A stretch of DNA of 64,000 nucleotides from an uncultured Rhodospirillales bacterium (GTDB lineage: Bacteria > Pseudomonadota > Alphaproteobacteria > ATCC43930 > CGMCC-115725). Under the pieces are notes generated by a model that made no database searches, had not been told where the DNA came from, and worked only from the letters and a program-made list of their open reading frames with translations. The stretch spans positions 1,144,706 to 1,208,705 of the forward strand of contig CAIKMD010000007.1 in the NCBI GenBank assembly GCA_903828515.1, read 5' to 3'. Of this stretch, positions 17,589 through 26,391 are shown piece after piece. The position numbers were made by a program, and so were the translations under genes. How positions within the stretch are numbered: position 1 is the first letter of the stretch; every line of letters begins with the position of its first letter.

Positions 17589-18536
17589 ATGGGGAGGGCG
17601 GTCTTGGCCGGCATCATCGACGTTCATCATCACATCATGCAGCCCGATTTCCTCCGGATTCAGGAAGCGCGCATCCGCCGGACCGGCTATTGGGGCGAGA
17701 AGCTGACCGAATGGACGCCGTCCTGGTCGATTGACCAGATGGACCAGACCGGCGGCGACGTCTCGATCCTCTCGATTTCGGCGCCCGGTTCCTGGACCGG
17801 CAAAGTCGACGAGAGCCGCAAGCTGGCGCGCACCTTGAACGAATACACCGCGCAATTGGCGCGCGACTATCCGACCCGCTTCGGTTTCTTCGCGACCATT
17901 CCGTTGCCCGATGTCGAGGGCAGCCTCGCCGAACTGGCTTACGCGCTCGACGTGTTGAAAGCCGACGGCATCTGCCTGCTGACCAATTACGACGGGAAAT
18001 ATCCCGGCGATCCGGCGTTTGCGGCAGTCTATGACGAACTCAATCGCCGCAAGGCAGTGGTCTATTCGCATCCGGCCGCGGTCGATTGCTGCGTCAACAT
18101 GGTGCCCGGCGTGCCGATGGCGATCCTCGAGTTCATGTTCGACAACACCCGCGCGATCGTCAGCCTGTTGCAGAGCGGCACGCTGCATCGCTGCCCGGAC
18201 ATCCGCTTCATCTTCTCGCACTGCGGCGGCGCGTTGCCGACGGTCGCGGGCCGCGTCTCGGGCTGGGGCCGTTCGCTCGGCGACCGCGCCCCGAAGGGCG
18301 CCCTGCACGAATTGAACCGGCTCAATTTCGACACCGCCAGCATGAACAACCCGATGACCTTCGGTGCGCTGCTCAAACTGGTCCCGGCGAGCCAGGTCCT
18401 CTTCGGCAGCGATTTTCCGTGGGGCACGATGGCGGCGTCGAAAGAGCCGTTGCACAAGCTTGGGCTCAGCGCGGCCGACGTTCATGCCATCGAAGAAGGC
18501 AACGCGCGCAAACTCTTCGCGCGCTTCAAGGCTTAA
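17589..18536 (+). CDS. Amidohydrolase-superfamily (ACMSD-type) decarboxylase/hydrolase
   Basis: TIM-barrel metal enzyme of the amidohydrolase_2 (ACMSD, gamma-resorcylate decarboxylase) group, 315 residues. The metal-binding N-terminal motif is IIDVHHHI, followed by HPAAVDCC near residue 160, SHCGGALPTVAGR near 214 and FGSDFPWG near 274 with the metal-binding Asp. Such proteins catalyse non-oxidative decarboxylation or hydrolysis of aromatic or related acids. Two starts compete: ATG at 17589 without a clear ribosome site, and TTG at 17604 placed five bases after GGGGAGGG, which would begin just before the IIDVHHHI strand and may be the real one. A MetE-core protein follows 25 bases later. Confidence 0.88.
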   Translation: MGRAVLAGIIDVHHHIMQPDFLRIQEARIRRTGYWGEKLTEWTPSWSIDQMDQTGGDVSILSISAPGSWTGKVDESRKLARTLNEYTAQLARDYPTRFGFFATIPLPDVEGSLAELAYALDVLKADGICLLTNYDGKYPGDPAFAAVYDELNRRKAVVYSHPAAVDCCVNMVPGVPMAILEFMFDNTRAIVSLLQSGTLHRCPDIRFIFSHCGGALPTVAGRVSGWGRSLGDRAPKGALHELNRLNFDTASMNNPMTFGALLKLVPASQVLFGSDFPWGTMAASKEPLHKLGLSAADVHAIEEGNARKLFARFKA

Positions 18537-18561
18537 AACTCTAGGGGAGGGATCGACGATC

Positions 18562-19848
18562 ATGGCTGGAACCGGTCATCGTATTCGCGTCACGCATGCC
18601 GGCGCGTTGCCGCGCTCGCCGGAACTCGCGAAACTCGTCTGGGCGAAGGGCGACGGACGGCCTTACGACGCGGCCGAACTCGATCGGCGCCTGACCGACG
18701 AATTGGCCGATACGGTGCGCCATCAGGTCGCCATCGGCATCGACAGCATCAATGACGGCGAATTGTCGAAAACCTCGTTCACCCAATATTGCGCGAGCCG
18801 CATCTCGGGCTTCGAGACGCGTCCCTACGACCCGGCGAAGGATCCCGCGCCGCTCAATATCGGCGCGCGCGACATCAAGAAGTTCCGCGAGTTCTTCGCT
18901 GCCGGCCATGCCAAGTTCGTCAATCTTGACGCGCCGAAATCGGTGTTCATCTGCAACGCGCCGCTGCGCTATGTCGGCCAGGCCGAGTTGCAGAAGGACC
19001 TCGCCAATTTCAAGACCGCGCTCGCCGGCACCGGATACCAGCAGGCTTATCTGCCGGCCAACACGCCCGGTACGATCGAGCATTGGCTGCGCAACCAATA
19101 TTACGCCAGCGAAGAGGAATTCGTCGAAGCGATCGCCGACGTGATGCACGAGGAATACCAGGCGATCGTCGATGCCGGGTTCTTCCTGCAGATCGACGAT
19201 CCCGATCTGCCCGACGGCTGGCTGATGTATCCCGACATGAGCACCGCGGAATATCGCAAATACGCGCGGCTGCGGGTCGATGCGCTCAACCACGCGTTGC
19301 GCGGCATCCCGCGCGAGAAGGTGCGGCTCCATGTCTGCTGGGGCAGCTATCACGGCCCACATCAGGACGACATTCCGCTCGAGGACATTGCCGACCTCAT
19401 CTTCCGTGTGAAGGCCTGCGAATATTCGATCGAGGCGTCGAACCCGGCGCACGAGCACGAATGGACCGTCTTCGCCAAGACGAAGGTGCCGGCCGGTGCC
19501 TCGCTCATTCCGGGCGTCGTCGGTCACTGCACCGATTTCATCGAGAACCCCGAACTCGTGAAGCAACGCCTGTTGCGTTACGCCAAGCTCGTCGGCCGCG
19601 ACCACATCATGGCCGGCACGGATTGCGGCATGGGCCCGCGCGTCAAGCAGGCGAAGATCTGCTGGGCGAAGCTCGAAGCGATGGTCGCGGGCGCCGAACT
19701 GGCCGAGAAAGAACTCTGGCCGAGCCCCAAGAAAGCGTTGGCGAAGAAAAAAGCGAAGGCGCCCGCGAAGAAGAAAGCGCCCGCTAAGGCGAAACGCTCC
19801 GCACGAAAGCCAAAAGCTCCGGCCCGAGCCCGTCGATCTCGGAGTTGA
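18562..19848 (+). CDS. MetE-core (cobalamin-independent methionine synthase II-like) protein with a Lys/Ala-rich tail
   Basis: The 428-residue protein matches only the C-terminal, zinc-binding half of MetE. Probable zinc ligands are visible: LHVCWG (His and Cys), the Glu in CEYSIEASN, and the late Cys in GTDCGMG. The N-terminal duplicated half of full-length MetE is absent, so this is a core-MetE type methyltransferase of unknown methyl donor and thiol acceptor. The last 40 or so residues are almost entirely Lys, Ala, Arg and Pro, like a histone-H1 tail, and are not part of the family. The final 65 bases overlap the convergent esterase gene. The ATG has GGGGAGGG upstream. It pairs with the amidohydrolase at 17589, and a paralogue is at 24084. 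Confidence 0.85.
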   Translation: MAGTGHRIRVTHAGALPRSPELAKLVWAKGDGRPYDAAELDRRLTDELADTVRHQVAIGIDSINDGELSKTSFTQYCASRISGFETRPYDPAKDPAPLNIGARDIKKFREFFAAGHAKFVNLDAPKSVFICNAPLRYVGQAELQKDLANFKTALAGTGYQQAYLPANTPGTIEHWLRNQYYASEEEFVEAIADVMHEEYQAIVDAGFFLQIDDPDLPDGWLMYPDMSTAEYRKYARLRVDALNHALRGIPREKVRLHVCWGSYHGPHQDDIPLEDIADLIFRVKACEYSIEASNPAHEHEWTVFAKTKVPAGASLIPGVVGHCTDFIENPELVKQRLLRYAKLVGRDHIMAGTDCGMGPRVKQAKICWAKLEAMVAGAELAEKELWPSPKKALAKKKAKAPAKKKAPAKAKRSARKPKAPARARRSRS

Positions 19849-20674
19849 TCTGCATCGCCGGCGAGACGTGGTTGTGGTTCCGGTTGAACGAGAACCACGG
19901 CATCTTCTTGTCGCATTTGACCAGCTCGGCGACGAGCGCGGCGGTCGGCCAGGCGAGGCCGTAAGGATCGAACTCGGTCACCGCGACGAAGACCGGCGGA
20001 TGGCCCGGCTTCACGTGGTTGAGCGGGCTGCGCTCGGCCCATTTGCTTTCGTCGGTGCCGTAATAGCCGACCGAGTTTTCGGCCGGGCGTTCGGGGCTGT
20101 AGACCGGATGCTGCGGCGCATAGACGCCCGAGAGCAGCATCGCGCCGGCGATGCGCGGGCCCTCGGCGCCGTGCACGGCGGGAACGAAGGTCCAGGTCGC
20201 GACATGGGTCGCGCCGGCCGATTGACCCATCACGAAGATCTTGTTCGGATCGCCGCCGAATTTGGCGACGTTCTCGCGCAGCCATAACACCGCCTTGCCG
20301 ACATCGGCGGCGCCTGCCGGCCATTGATGCTGCGGCGCCAGGCGATAGGTCATGTTGACGCCGATCATGCCGTTGCGCGCGAAGAAGGTCGGCACGTTGT
20401 CGTAGATCAGGCCGGGCAGGGGGCTGCGCTCGCCGGCGACATAACCGCCGCCATGGACATAGATCACGACCGGCGCCTTCTCGGGGTGCTTCGCCGGCAT
20501 ATAGACATCGAGCAGGTTGCGGGCATCGTCGCCGTAGGCGATGTCCCTGGTGATCTCGATGCCGTCCTTGGGTGCGCGCTCCTGATAGGGCTTGTAGAGG
20601 GCGTAGGTCGCCTTCAGCACCTCGGGATTGAATTTCTGTCCGATCTTGCGGATTTCGGCGGCGACGTCGGTCAT
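19784..20674 (-). CDS. Alpha/beta hydrolase, hormone-sensitive-lipase-type esterase
   Basis: Esterase of the HSL/carboxylesterase type, 296 residues from the ATG at 20674. The oxyanion hole is YVHGGGYVAGE near residue 68, the nucleophile is in MGQSAGATH near 145, the acid is probably in EFDPYGLAW near 234, and the His is in RNHNHVSPA near 268. It should hydrolyse small carboxyl esters or carbamates in the cytoplasm, since no signal peptide is seen. AAGGA precedes the chosen ATG. A start 16 codons further upstream lies inside the neighbouring Rieske gene and has no ribosome site. It is co-oriented with and 10 bases from the Rieske oxygenase at 20685, so both are probably in one operon. Its last 65 bases are antisense to the MetE-core gene. 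Confidence 0.88.
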   Translation of the reverse strand: MTDVAAEIRKIGQKFNPEVLKATYALYKPYQERAPKDGIEITRDIAYGDDARNLLDVYMPAKHPEKAPVVIYVHGGGYVAGERSPLPGLIYDNVPTFFARNGMIGVNMTYRLAPQHQWPAGAADVGKAVLWLRENVAKFGGDPNKIFVMGQSAGATHVATWTFVPAVHGAEGPRIAGAMLLSGVYAPQHPVYSPERPAENSVGYYGTDESKWAERSPLNHVKPGHPPVFVAVTEFDPYGLAWPTAALVAELVKCDKKMPWFSFNRNHNHVSPAMQINSEIDGLGPELLAFVRSVSP

Positions 20675-20684
20675 GAACTGATCC

Positions 20685-21851
20685 TTACAAATCGAATGGT
20701 GCGGTAACTTGAAGCTTCTCACCGAGTTCGGGGTTGCGAATCTTGCCCGGCTCGTTGCCCAGCGGAACCTTGAATGCCTCGAGCTTGATGGTCGGATTGG
20801 CGCCGCGAATGACGTGCATCGGGTCCTTGCCCTTCTTAACGGCTTCGATCGCTTCTTTCACCATCTTCCGCATCATCGCGACGCCGCGATCGGATGTGCC
20901 GAGGTTCTCATTCGCGCGATTGGTGACGAGGCCCTGGCTTTCGATCGCCGCGTCGTCCTGATCGCGATCCCAGATGTTCCACCACCCGTCCTCGATCCGC
21001 TTGATGTTGCCGATTGGGGTCGCGCGATATTTGCCGGCGGTGATCGTGTAAGGCGGTTTCGCATCTTCCGAGCCCCAGATCTGGAACGAGATGCCTTTGG
21101 TATCGTCGACCGGCGTGATCCACTGCATGAACTGATAGGGCTCTTGGCCGGACCGGCAGACCTGGACCCGGTTGATGCCCGGAAAGATATAATGGTGGCG
21201 ATCCTTCACACCGCCGGGATATTCGAGATACATCTCGATGCCGTAATCGCGCTCGATCCACTGGCAGACATCCGGCCGCACCATCGCGATCTCGGGATAG
21301 ACGCTGGCGTGCAATGCCATGACGTGCAGCGAGTCCACCATGTTATCGGCGCGTTGCAGCCAGTTGCCGTAGATGTCGCGCGCCTGCAGGATCTTGTTGC
21401 AGTTCGGGTCGAACAAGATGTCGTAGTTGGGGAATTCCGGCACCGGCTTCGGCCCGATATAGGCGAAGATGAATCCGGAAACCTCGCGCACCGGGTAGGA
21501 ACCCTGCCGCACCTTGTTCTTGAAGTCGCTGAACGCCGGCTCGCAAGGCTGGTCGAGGCATTTGCCGTCGGTGCCGTAGAGCCAGCCATGATAACAGCAG
21601 CGCAGGCCTTGCTCTTCGACGCGGCCGTATTCGAGCGACGCGTTGCGGTGACAGCAATGCTTGTCGAGCAAACCCAGTTCGCCGTTGCCGGCGCGGAAGA
21701 GCACGAATTCCTCGTTCATCAGCTTGATGATTTGCGGTCCCGGCCCGAGATGTTCGGCGATCAGGATCGGCCACCAATAGCGCCGCAGCATCTCGCCGCA
21801 CGGCGTGCCTTTGCTGGTCTGGGTCATCAATTCGTTTTCTGATTTTTTCAT
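20685..21851 (-). CDS. Rieske 2Fe-2S oxygenase, large subunit (second copy)
   Basis: Terminal oxygenase component of 388 residues. The Rieske cluster is bound by Cys66-x-His68 and Cys85-x2-His88, with an extra Cys adjacent to each ligand Cys. The mononuclear iron motif is NMVDSLHVMALH with His175 and His180. The start at 21851 has GGGAGG upstream, and an open frame extending far beyond lacks family sequence. The protein is distant from the oxygenase at 13421, so the two probably use different substrates. An HSL-type esterase follows 10 bases downstream, suggesting ester hydrolysis and ring oxidation of the same compound. No reductase or ferredoxin component is in the window, so electrons must come from elsewhere. 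Confidence 0.92.
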   Translation of the reverse strand: MKKSENELMTQTSKGTPCGEMLRRYWWPILIAEHLGPGPQIIKLMNEEFVLFRAGNGELGLLDKHCCHRNASLEYGRVEEQGLRCCYHGWLYGTDGKCLDQPCEPAFSDFKNKVRQGSYPVREVSGFIFAYIGPKPVPEFPNYDILFDPNCNKILQARDIYGNWLQRADNMVDSLHVMALHASVYPEIAMVRPDVCQWIERDYGIEMYLEYPGGVKDRHHYIFPGINRVQVCRSGQEPYQFMQWITPVDDTKGISFQIWGSEDAKPPYTITAGKYRATPIGNIKRIEDGWWNIWDRDQDDAAIESQGLVTNRANENLGTSDRGVAMMRKMVKEAIEAVKKGKDPMHVIRGANPTIKLEAFKVPLGNEPGKIRNPELGEKLQVTAPFDL

Positions 21852-21995
21852 CGTTGCCTCCCGCGTGTTGGTGGCACGATTTGAACCCGAATGGGGGTGG
21901 ATGGCAATACCGCGATGACGCCGGCGGCCGGCCCCTTGCAATGCGGGAGGACGCGGGCGAGGATGCCCAACAATTCGTAGGGAGGCGATCGGGAT

Positions 21996-23114
21996 ATGGG
22001 TTTTCTGCAGCAATTTCCGCGCGTGCATCTGGATTTCGGCGCGGTGAAGGCCTTGCCCATCGAGCTGAAAGCGCTGGGCATCACGCGGCCGCTGATCCTG
22101 ACCGACAAGGGCCTCGTGGCCTGCGGTGTGCTCGCGCGTGTGCAGGACACCGTGCCGGGGCGCAACGATGTCGTGATCTTCGACGAAGTGCCGGAAAATC
22201 CGACGGTGGCCGGTGTCGAGTGCGCCTTTGAGGTTTATCAGCGCGAGCGTTGTGACGGTATCGTCGCCTTGGGCGGCGGTTCGGTGATCGACACGGCCAA
22301 AGCGGTCGCGGTGCTCGCGGGTCATCCGGGCCCGATCACCAACTACATGGGCAAGCCCGACGTCATCACCCATGCGGTCGGGCCGCTCATCGTCTTGCCG
22401 ACCACGGCGGGCACCGGCAGCGAGGCTTCGCGCGGCGCCGGCATTCACCCGAACGCAACCAGTCGCGCCTCCGGCCTCAACAGCCATTACATCGTGCCGG
22501 CAGTGGCGATCTGCGATCCCGATCTGACCCTCAGCCTGCCGGCGCATCTGACGGCCGGCACCGGCATGGACGCGCTGTCGCATTGCGTCGAGGGGTTTCT
22601 CACCACCGCTGATAATCCGCCGGGCAAGGCGCTGGCACTGGATGGCGTCAGGCATGTCGTCGCCAATATCGAGCGCGCGGTGAAAGACGGGCAGGATCGC
22701 GAGGCGCGCAAGGGCCTGATGGTCGCCGCCCTCGAAGGCGGCATGGCGATTCATATGGGCCTCGGGCCGATTCACGCGATCGCCAACGCCACCGGCGATC
22801 AGGGCCTTCATCACGGCAAGATGGTGACCATCGCGATGCCGACGGTGTTGCGTTTCATGGCGCGTCACGTCTCGGACAAGATGACCGCATTGTCGCAGGC
22901 GCTCGGCGCCAAGCCGGGAGAGAGCGCGGCCGATGTGGTCGAAGGTTTGAATGCGCGGGTCGGCATTCCGCCGACGATGCGCGCGCTCGGCTACAAAGGT
23001 GGCGATTTCGACGACATGGCGGACGATTGCGCCAAGAGTCATTTCCTCGGCCGCAGCCCCTATCGCCCCAACGCTGCCGAATTCAAGACGATGCTGACGA
23101 CGATCTTCGGATGA
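21996..23114 (+). CDS. Iron-containing alcohol dehydrogenase
   Basis: Group III metal-dependent alcohol dehydrogenase, 372 residues. It has VALGGGSVIDTAKA near residue 89, the NAD(P)-binding loop, TTAGTGSEAS near 135, and metal ligands in CDPDLT, DALSHCVEGF, LGPIHAIA and GLHHG in family order. It interconverts an alcohol or hydroxy acid with the carbonyl compound; maleylacetate reductases belong to a related branch. AGGGAGG precedes the ATG. It is the first of four tightly packed rightward genes: dehydrogenase, 2-hydroxyacid dehydrogenase (ATGA overlap), MetE-core protein (1-base gap) and CoA transferase (7-base gap). That implies one pathway with two redox steps, methyl transfer and CoA transfer. 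Confidence 0.93.
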   Translation: MGFLQQFPRVHLDFGAVKALPIELKALGITRPLILTDKGLVACGVLARVQDTVPGRNDVVIFDEVPENPTVAGVECAFEVYQRERCDGIVALGGGSVIDTAKAVAVLAGHPGPITNYMGKPDVITHAVGPLIVLPTTAGTGSEASRGAGIHPNATSRASGLNSHYIVPAVAICDPDLTLSLPAHLTAGTGMDALSHCVEGFLTTADNPPGKALALDGVRHVVANIERAVKDGQDREARKGLMVAALEGGMAIHMGLGPIHAIANATGDQGLHHGKMVTIAMPTVLRFMARHVSDKMTALSQALGAKPGESAADVVEGLNARVGIPPTMRALGYKGGDFDDMADDCAKSHFLGRSPYRPNAAEFKTMLTTIFG

Positions 23115-24082
23115 TCAATGTCCTGATCTATCTGACGATGCTGCCGCCGGCGGATCGACAGCGTTGTCTCGATTTCGTCAAAGCGGAATTCCCGCAGGTC
23201 AAAGTCGATCTCGCCACCAGCCCGGCAGCAGCCGAACCGCTCATCGGCGATGCCGACATTCTCGTCACCTTCGGCGCGCATCTGGGGCTCGATGCCGATC
23301 GCATCTTGAGCCGCGGCAAGAATCTGAAATGGGTGCTGGCGCTCGGCACCGGCGTCGATCACATCACCGACGTACCGTCGCTCAGATCCGAGGCGATGGT
23401 CACCAACATGCACGGCATGCACGGCGTGCCGATGACGGAAGCGGCGGTCCTGTCGATGCTGGCGCTCGCACGCGAGATGCCGCGCATGCTGGACAATCAG
23501 AAGAAGCACCATTGGGAGCGCTACGGCGCACGGCTGCTCTTCGGTAAGACGGTCGGTATTTACGGCGTCGGCGCGATCGCCGAAGTGTTGGGACCGGTCT
23601 GCAAGAGTCTCGGCATGACCGTGATCGGCATCACCTCGGGACAGCGCAAGTTGGCCGGTTTCGATCGCATGGTGAGCCGCGAGGCGCTCACGACGATCAT
23701 TGGCGAGCTCGATCATTTCGTCATCCTGACGCCGCTGACCGATGCGACACGCAACAGCGTTGATGCCAAGGTGCTGGCGGCGATGAAGTCCAGTGGGTTC
23801 CTCATCAACCTCGCGCGCGGCGGGATCGTCGACGAGGCGGCGTTGATCGCGGTGCTGCGCGATAAAAAGATCGGTGGCGCGGCGCTCGATGTGTTCGAGC
23901 ACGAGCCGTTGCCGGCCGATCATCCGTTCTGGGCGATGGAGAACGTCATTCTCTCGCCGCATATCGGTGCGTTCAACGCCGATTACATGTCGCAGGTTTT
24001 GCCGTTCGTGAAGGAAAACATGACCAGGTTTCTCGCGGGCGACGTCGCCGGCATGGTCAACGTCGTTCGCCAGGGAGGCTGA
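23111..24082 (+). CDS. D-2-hydroxyacid dehydrogenase
   Basis: NAD-dependent D-isomer-specific 2-hydroxyacid dehydrogenase, 323 residues. The nucleotide fold motif is GKTVGIYGVGAIAEVLG near residue 153, and the catalytic triad regions are LINLARGGIVDE (Arg), ALDVFEHEPLP (Glu) and LSPHIGAF (His). It would reduce a 2-keto acid or oxidise the matching D-hydroxy acid. The ATG at 23111 overlaps the stop of the alcohol dehydrogenase (ATGA), indicating translational coupling. A longer reading from 23027 lies inside that gene and was rejected. The MetE-core gene starts one base after the stop. Confidence 0.93.
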   Translation: MINVLIYLTMLPPADRQRCLDFVKAEFPQVKVDLATSPAAAEPLIGDADILVTFGAHLGLDADRILSRGKNLKWVLALGTGVDHITDVPSLRSEAMVTNMHGMHGVPMTEAAVLSMLALAREMPRMLDNQKKHHWERYGARLLFGKTVGIYGVGAIAEVLGPVCKSLGMTVIGITSGQRKLAGFDRMVSREALTTIIGELDHFVILTPLTDATRNSVDAKVLAAMKSSGFLINLARGGIVDEAALIAVLRDKKIGGAALDVFEHEPLPADHPFWAMENVILSPHIGAFNADYMSQVLPFVKENMTRFLAGDVAGMVNVVRQGG

Positions 24083-24083
24083 C

Positions 24084-25199
24084 ATGCCGAGCCGCATCAA
24101 CCCGCCGTTCCGCGCCGACCATGTCGGCAGCATGATCCGGCCGCAGAAGTTGCTCGACGCGCGCAAGGCGGCGGCGGCCGGGAAATTGCCCGCATCCGAA
24201 CTGCGCGGGATCGAGGATGAAGCGATCCGCGACGCGGTCGCATTGCAGGAACGCGCGGGGCTGCAATCGATCACCGACGGCGAATTCCGCCGCAACAACT
24301 GGCGCGACCGCTTCTTCGAGAGAGTCGACGGTTACGGCGGCGAGAAAATGACCAGTTCTTTCACTTTCACCGAATTTTCCGGCGAGACGCGGCGCGGCAT
24401 GCCGGTCCATTTCGCCACCGGCAAGCTGAAGCGCCGCGAGACGATCACGGCCGGCGACTTTGCCGATCTGTCCAAGCTGACCAGACGCCTGCCCAAGGCG
24501 ACGATCCCGTCGCCCACAGTCAATCATTTCTTCACGGGCGATAACGGTCTTGCCAAGTCGCCCTATGCCGGCGACCGGAAGTCCTATCTGGCCGACATCG
24601 CCGCGATCTATCGCCAGGAGATCGCGGAACTCGCGTCGCTCGGGTGCAAATATCTTCAGGTCGACGAGGTCCCGCTCGCCGTGCTGTGCGATCCGAAGAA
24701 CCAGGCGGTGGTGCAGGCACGCGGCGAAGACCCGCAGGCATTGATCGACGATTATATCGACCTGATGAACGCGGCGATCCGCGAGCGGCCGAAAGACATG
24801 ACGATCTGTGTCCATCTTTGCCGCGGCAATTCGGGTCATGGCCAGGCCAGTGGCGGCTACGATCCGGTTGCCGAACGCCTGTTCCAGAAACTCGATTTCG
24901 ACGGGTTCTTCCTCGAATACGACACCGAGCGTGCCGGCGACTTCACGCCTTTACGCTATGTGCCCAAGGACAAGACCGTGGTGCTGGGCCTGATGAGCAC
25001 CAAGCTCAGGGAACTCGAGCCGGTCGAGGTGCTGAAGCGCCGCGTGGCTGATGCCGCGCGGTTCGTCGACATGGATCGGCTGTGCCTCAGCCCGCAATGC
25101 GGCTTCGCATCGTCATCCGAGGTCGATCGCTTCGCCGCGTCGGACGAGGAGCGCAAGCTCGCGCATCTGGTGAGCGCCGCTGGTCAAATTTGGGCATGA
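24084..25199 (+). CDS. MetE-core (cobalamin-independent methionine synthase II-like) protein
   Basis: A 371-residue homologue of the C-terminal catalytic domain of MetE, without the N-terminal half. It starts with FRADHVGSMIRP, followed by QSITDGEFRRNNW near residue 71, and has probable zinc ligands in CVHLCRGN (His and Cys), FLEYDTERAGD (Glu) and SPQCGFAS (Cys). A zinc-activated thiol methyl transfer is therefore likely, but donor and acceptor are unknown. It sits inside a catabolic operon between a D-2-hydroxyacid dehydrogenase (1-base gap) and a CoA transferase (7-base gap), not near methionine genes. It lacks the Lys/Ala tail of the paralogue at 18562. Confidence 0.88.
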   Translation: MPSRINPPFRADHVGSMIRPQKLLDARKAAAAGKLPASELRGIEDEAIRDAVALQERAGLQSITDGEFRRNNWRDRFFERVDGYGGEKMTSSFTFTEFSGETRRGMPVHFATGKLKRRETITAGDFADLSKLTRRLPKATIPSPTVNHFFTGDNGLAKSPYAGDRKSYLADIAAIYRQEIAELASLGCKYLQVDEVPLAVLCDPKNQAVVQARGEDPQALIDDYIDLMNAAIRERPKDMTICVHLCRGNSGHGQASGGYDPVAERLFQKLDFDGFFLEYDTERAGDFTPLRYVPKDKTVVLGLMSTKLRELEPVEVLKRRVADAARFVDMDRLCLSPQCGFASSSEVDRFAASDEERKLAHLVSAAGQIWA

Positions 25200-25206
25200 T
25201 CGATCG

Positions 25207-26391
25207 ATGACGAGCCCCCTAAAAGGCGTGCGGGTTTTCGAGGTCGGGCAGTTCATCGCCGGGCCTTATTGCGGCATGCAGCTGGCCGATCTCGGCGCCG
25301 ACGTGATCAAGATCGAGCGGCCGGATGGCGGCGATCCGTTCCGTACCTTCGGCGCCGGCGGCGGCGCGCAGGGTTACAGTTCCAACTTCACCGCCTTCAA
25401 CCGCAACAAGCGCAGCCTGTCGATCAATCTCGGCGACAAGCGCGGTCAGGCGCTGTTCCGCAAGCTGGCGGCGAGCGGCGACGTGGTGCTGGAAAATTTC
25501 CGGCCCGGCGTGATGAAGCGTCTCGGGATCGACGGCGAGACGCTGCGCGCCGGGAATTCACGTCTGATCTATTGCTCGATTGCCGGCTTTTCCGAGGGCG
25601 GGCCTTATCGCGAGCAGCCCGCCTACGACACGATCGGTCAGGCGCGGTCGGGTATCTTGAGCATGTTCGTCGAGAAGGACGATCCGCGCATGCGGGGCCC
25701 CACGATTTCCGATCAGATCACCGGCATGCAGGCGTGCAACGCGATCATGGCGGCCCTGTTCGAGCGCGAGCGGACGGGCGTTGGACGCCGCATCGACATC
25801 ACGCTGCTCGAGGCGAGCATGTATTTCATGCCGGATTCGTTCACCGCCTATACGCAAGGCAACGTGGTGATGGGGCCGCAATCGCGTGCCGCGATCTCGG
25901 CGGCCTTCGCGTTCGATTGCGCCGACGGTCTGATCGCGCTGCATCCCTCGTCGACCGAACGGTTCTGGCAGGGCCTGCTCAAGGCGATGGAGCGGACCGA
26001 CATCGCCGACGATCCGCGCTTCAAGGACAGGCCCGGCCGCATCGCCAATTTCGACGCGCTGATCGCCGAGATGCGTCCGGTCTTTGCGAAGATGACGCGC
26101 GCGGCGTGGATGGAACGGCTCGCCGCGCATGACGTGCCGAGCGCGCCGGTCCTATCGATTCCCGATGCGATGGTCGATCCCGAGGTCGAGCATCTCGGCC
26201 TCTTTTACGAATACGAACATCCGAAGTTCGGGTCGTTCACCGGCATGCATCGCGCGGCGCGGATCGACGGCGAGCGCGAGGACCAGCCGCTACCGCCGCC
26301 CGGGTTGGGCGAGCATACGGATTCGATTTTGGGTGAGGCCGGGCTGCCGCCCGGCGAGATCGCCGATTTGCGCGGCGCGGGGATCGTTTAG
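25207..26391 (+). CDS. Family III CoA transferase (CaiB/BaiF type), second copy
   Basis: A 394-residue CoA transferase of family III. It has RVFEVGQFIAGPYCGMQLAD at residues 8-27, then GADVIKIERPDGGDPFR, FNRNKRSLSINLGDKRG and the mid-protein block YDTIGQARSGI/DQITGMQACNAIMAAL expected near the catalytic Asp. The C-terminus has GLGEHTDSILGEAG. It closes the four-gene operon starting at 21996, so it probably moves CoA onto the acid produced or consumed by the dehydrogenases. It is only distantly similar to the paralogue at 6355. The stop shares four bases (TTAG) with the stop of the convergent small gene at 26388. Confidence 0.92.
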   Translation: MTSPLKGVRVFEVGQFIAGPYCGMQLADLGADVIKIERPDGGDPFRTFGAGGGAQGYSSNFTAFNRNKRSLSINLGDKRGQALFRKLAASGDVVLENFRPGVMKRLGIDGETLRAGNSRLIYCSIAGFSEGGPYREQPAYDTIGQARSGILSMFVEKDDPRMRGPTISDQITGMQACNAIMAALFERERTGVGRRIDITLLEASMYFMPDSFTAYTQGNVVMGPQSRAAISAAFAFDCADGLIALHPSSTERFWQGLLKAMERTDIADDPRFKDRPGRIANFDALIAEMRPVFAKMTRAAWMERLAAHDVPSAPVLSIPDAMVDPEVEHLGLFYEYEHPKFGSFTGMHRAARIDGEREDQPLPPPGLGEHTDSILGEAGLPPGEIADLRGAGIV

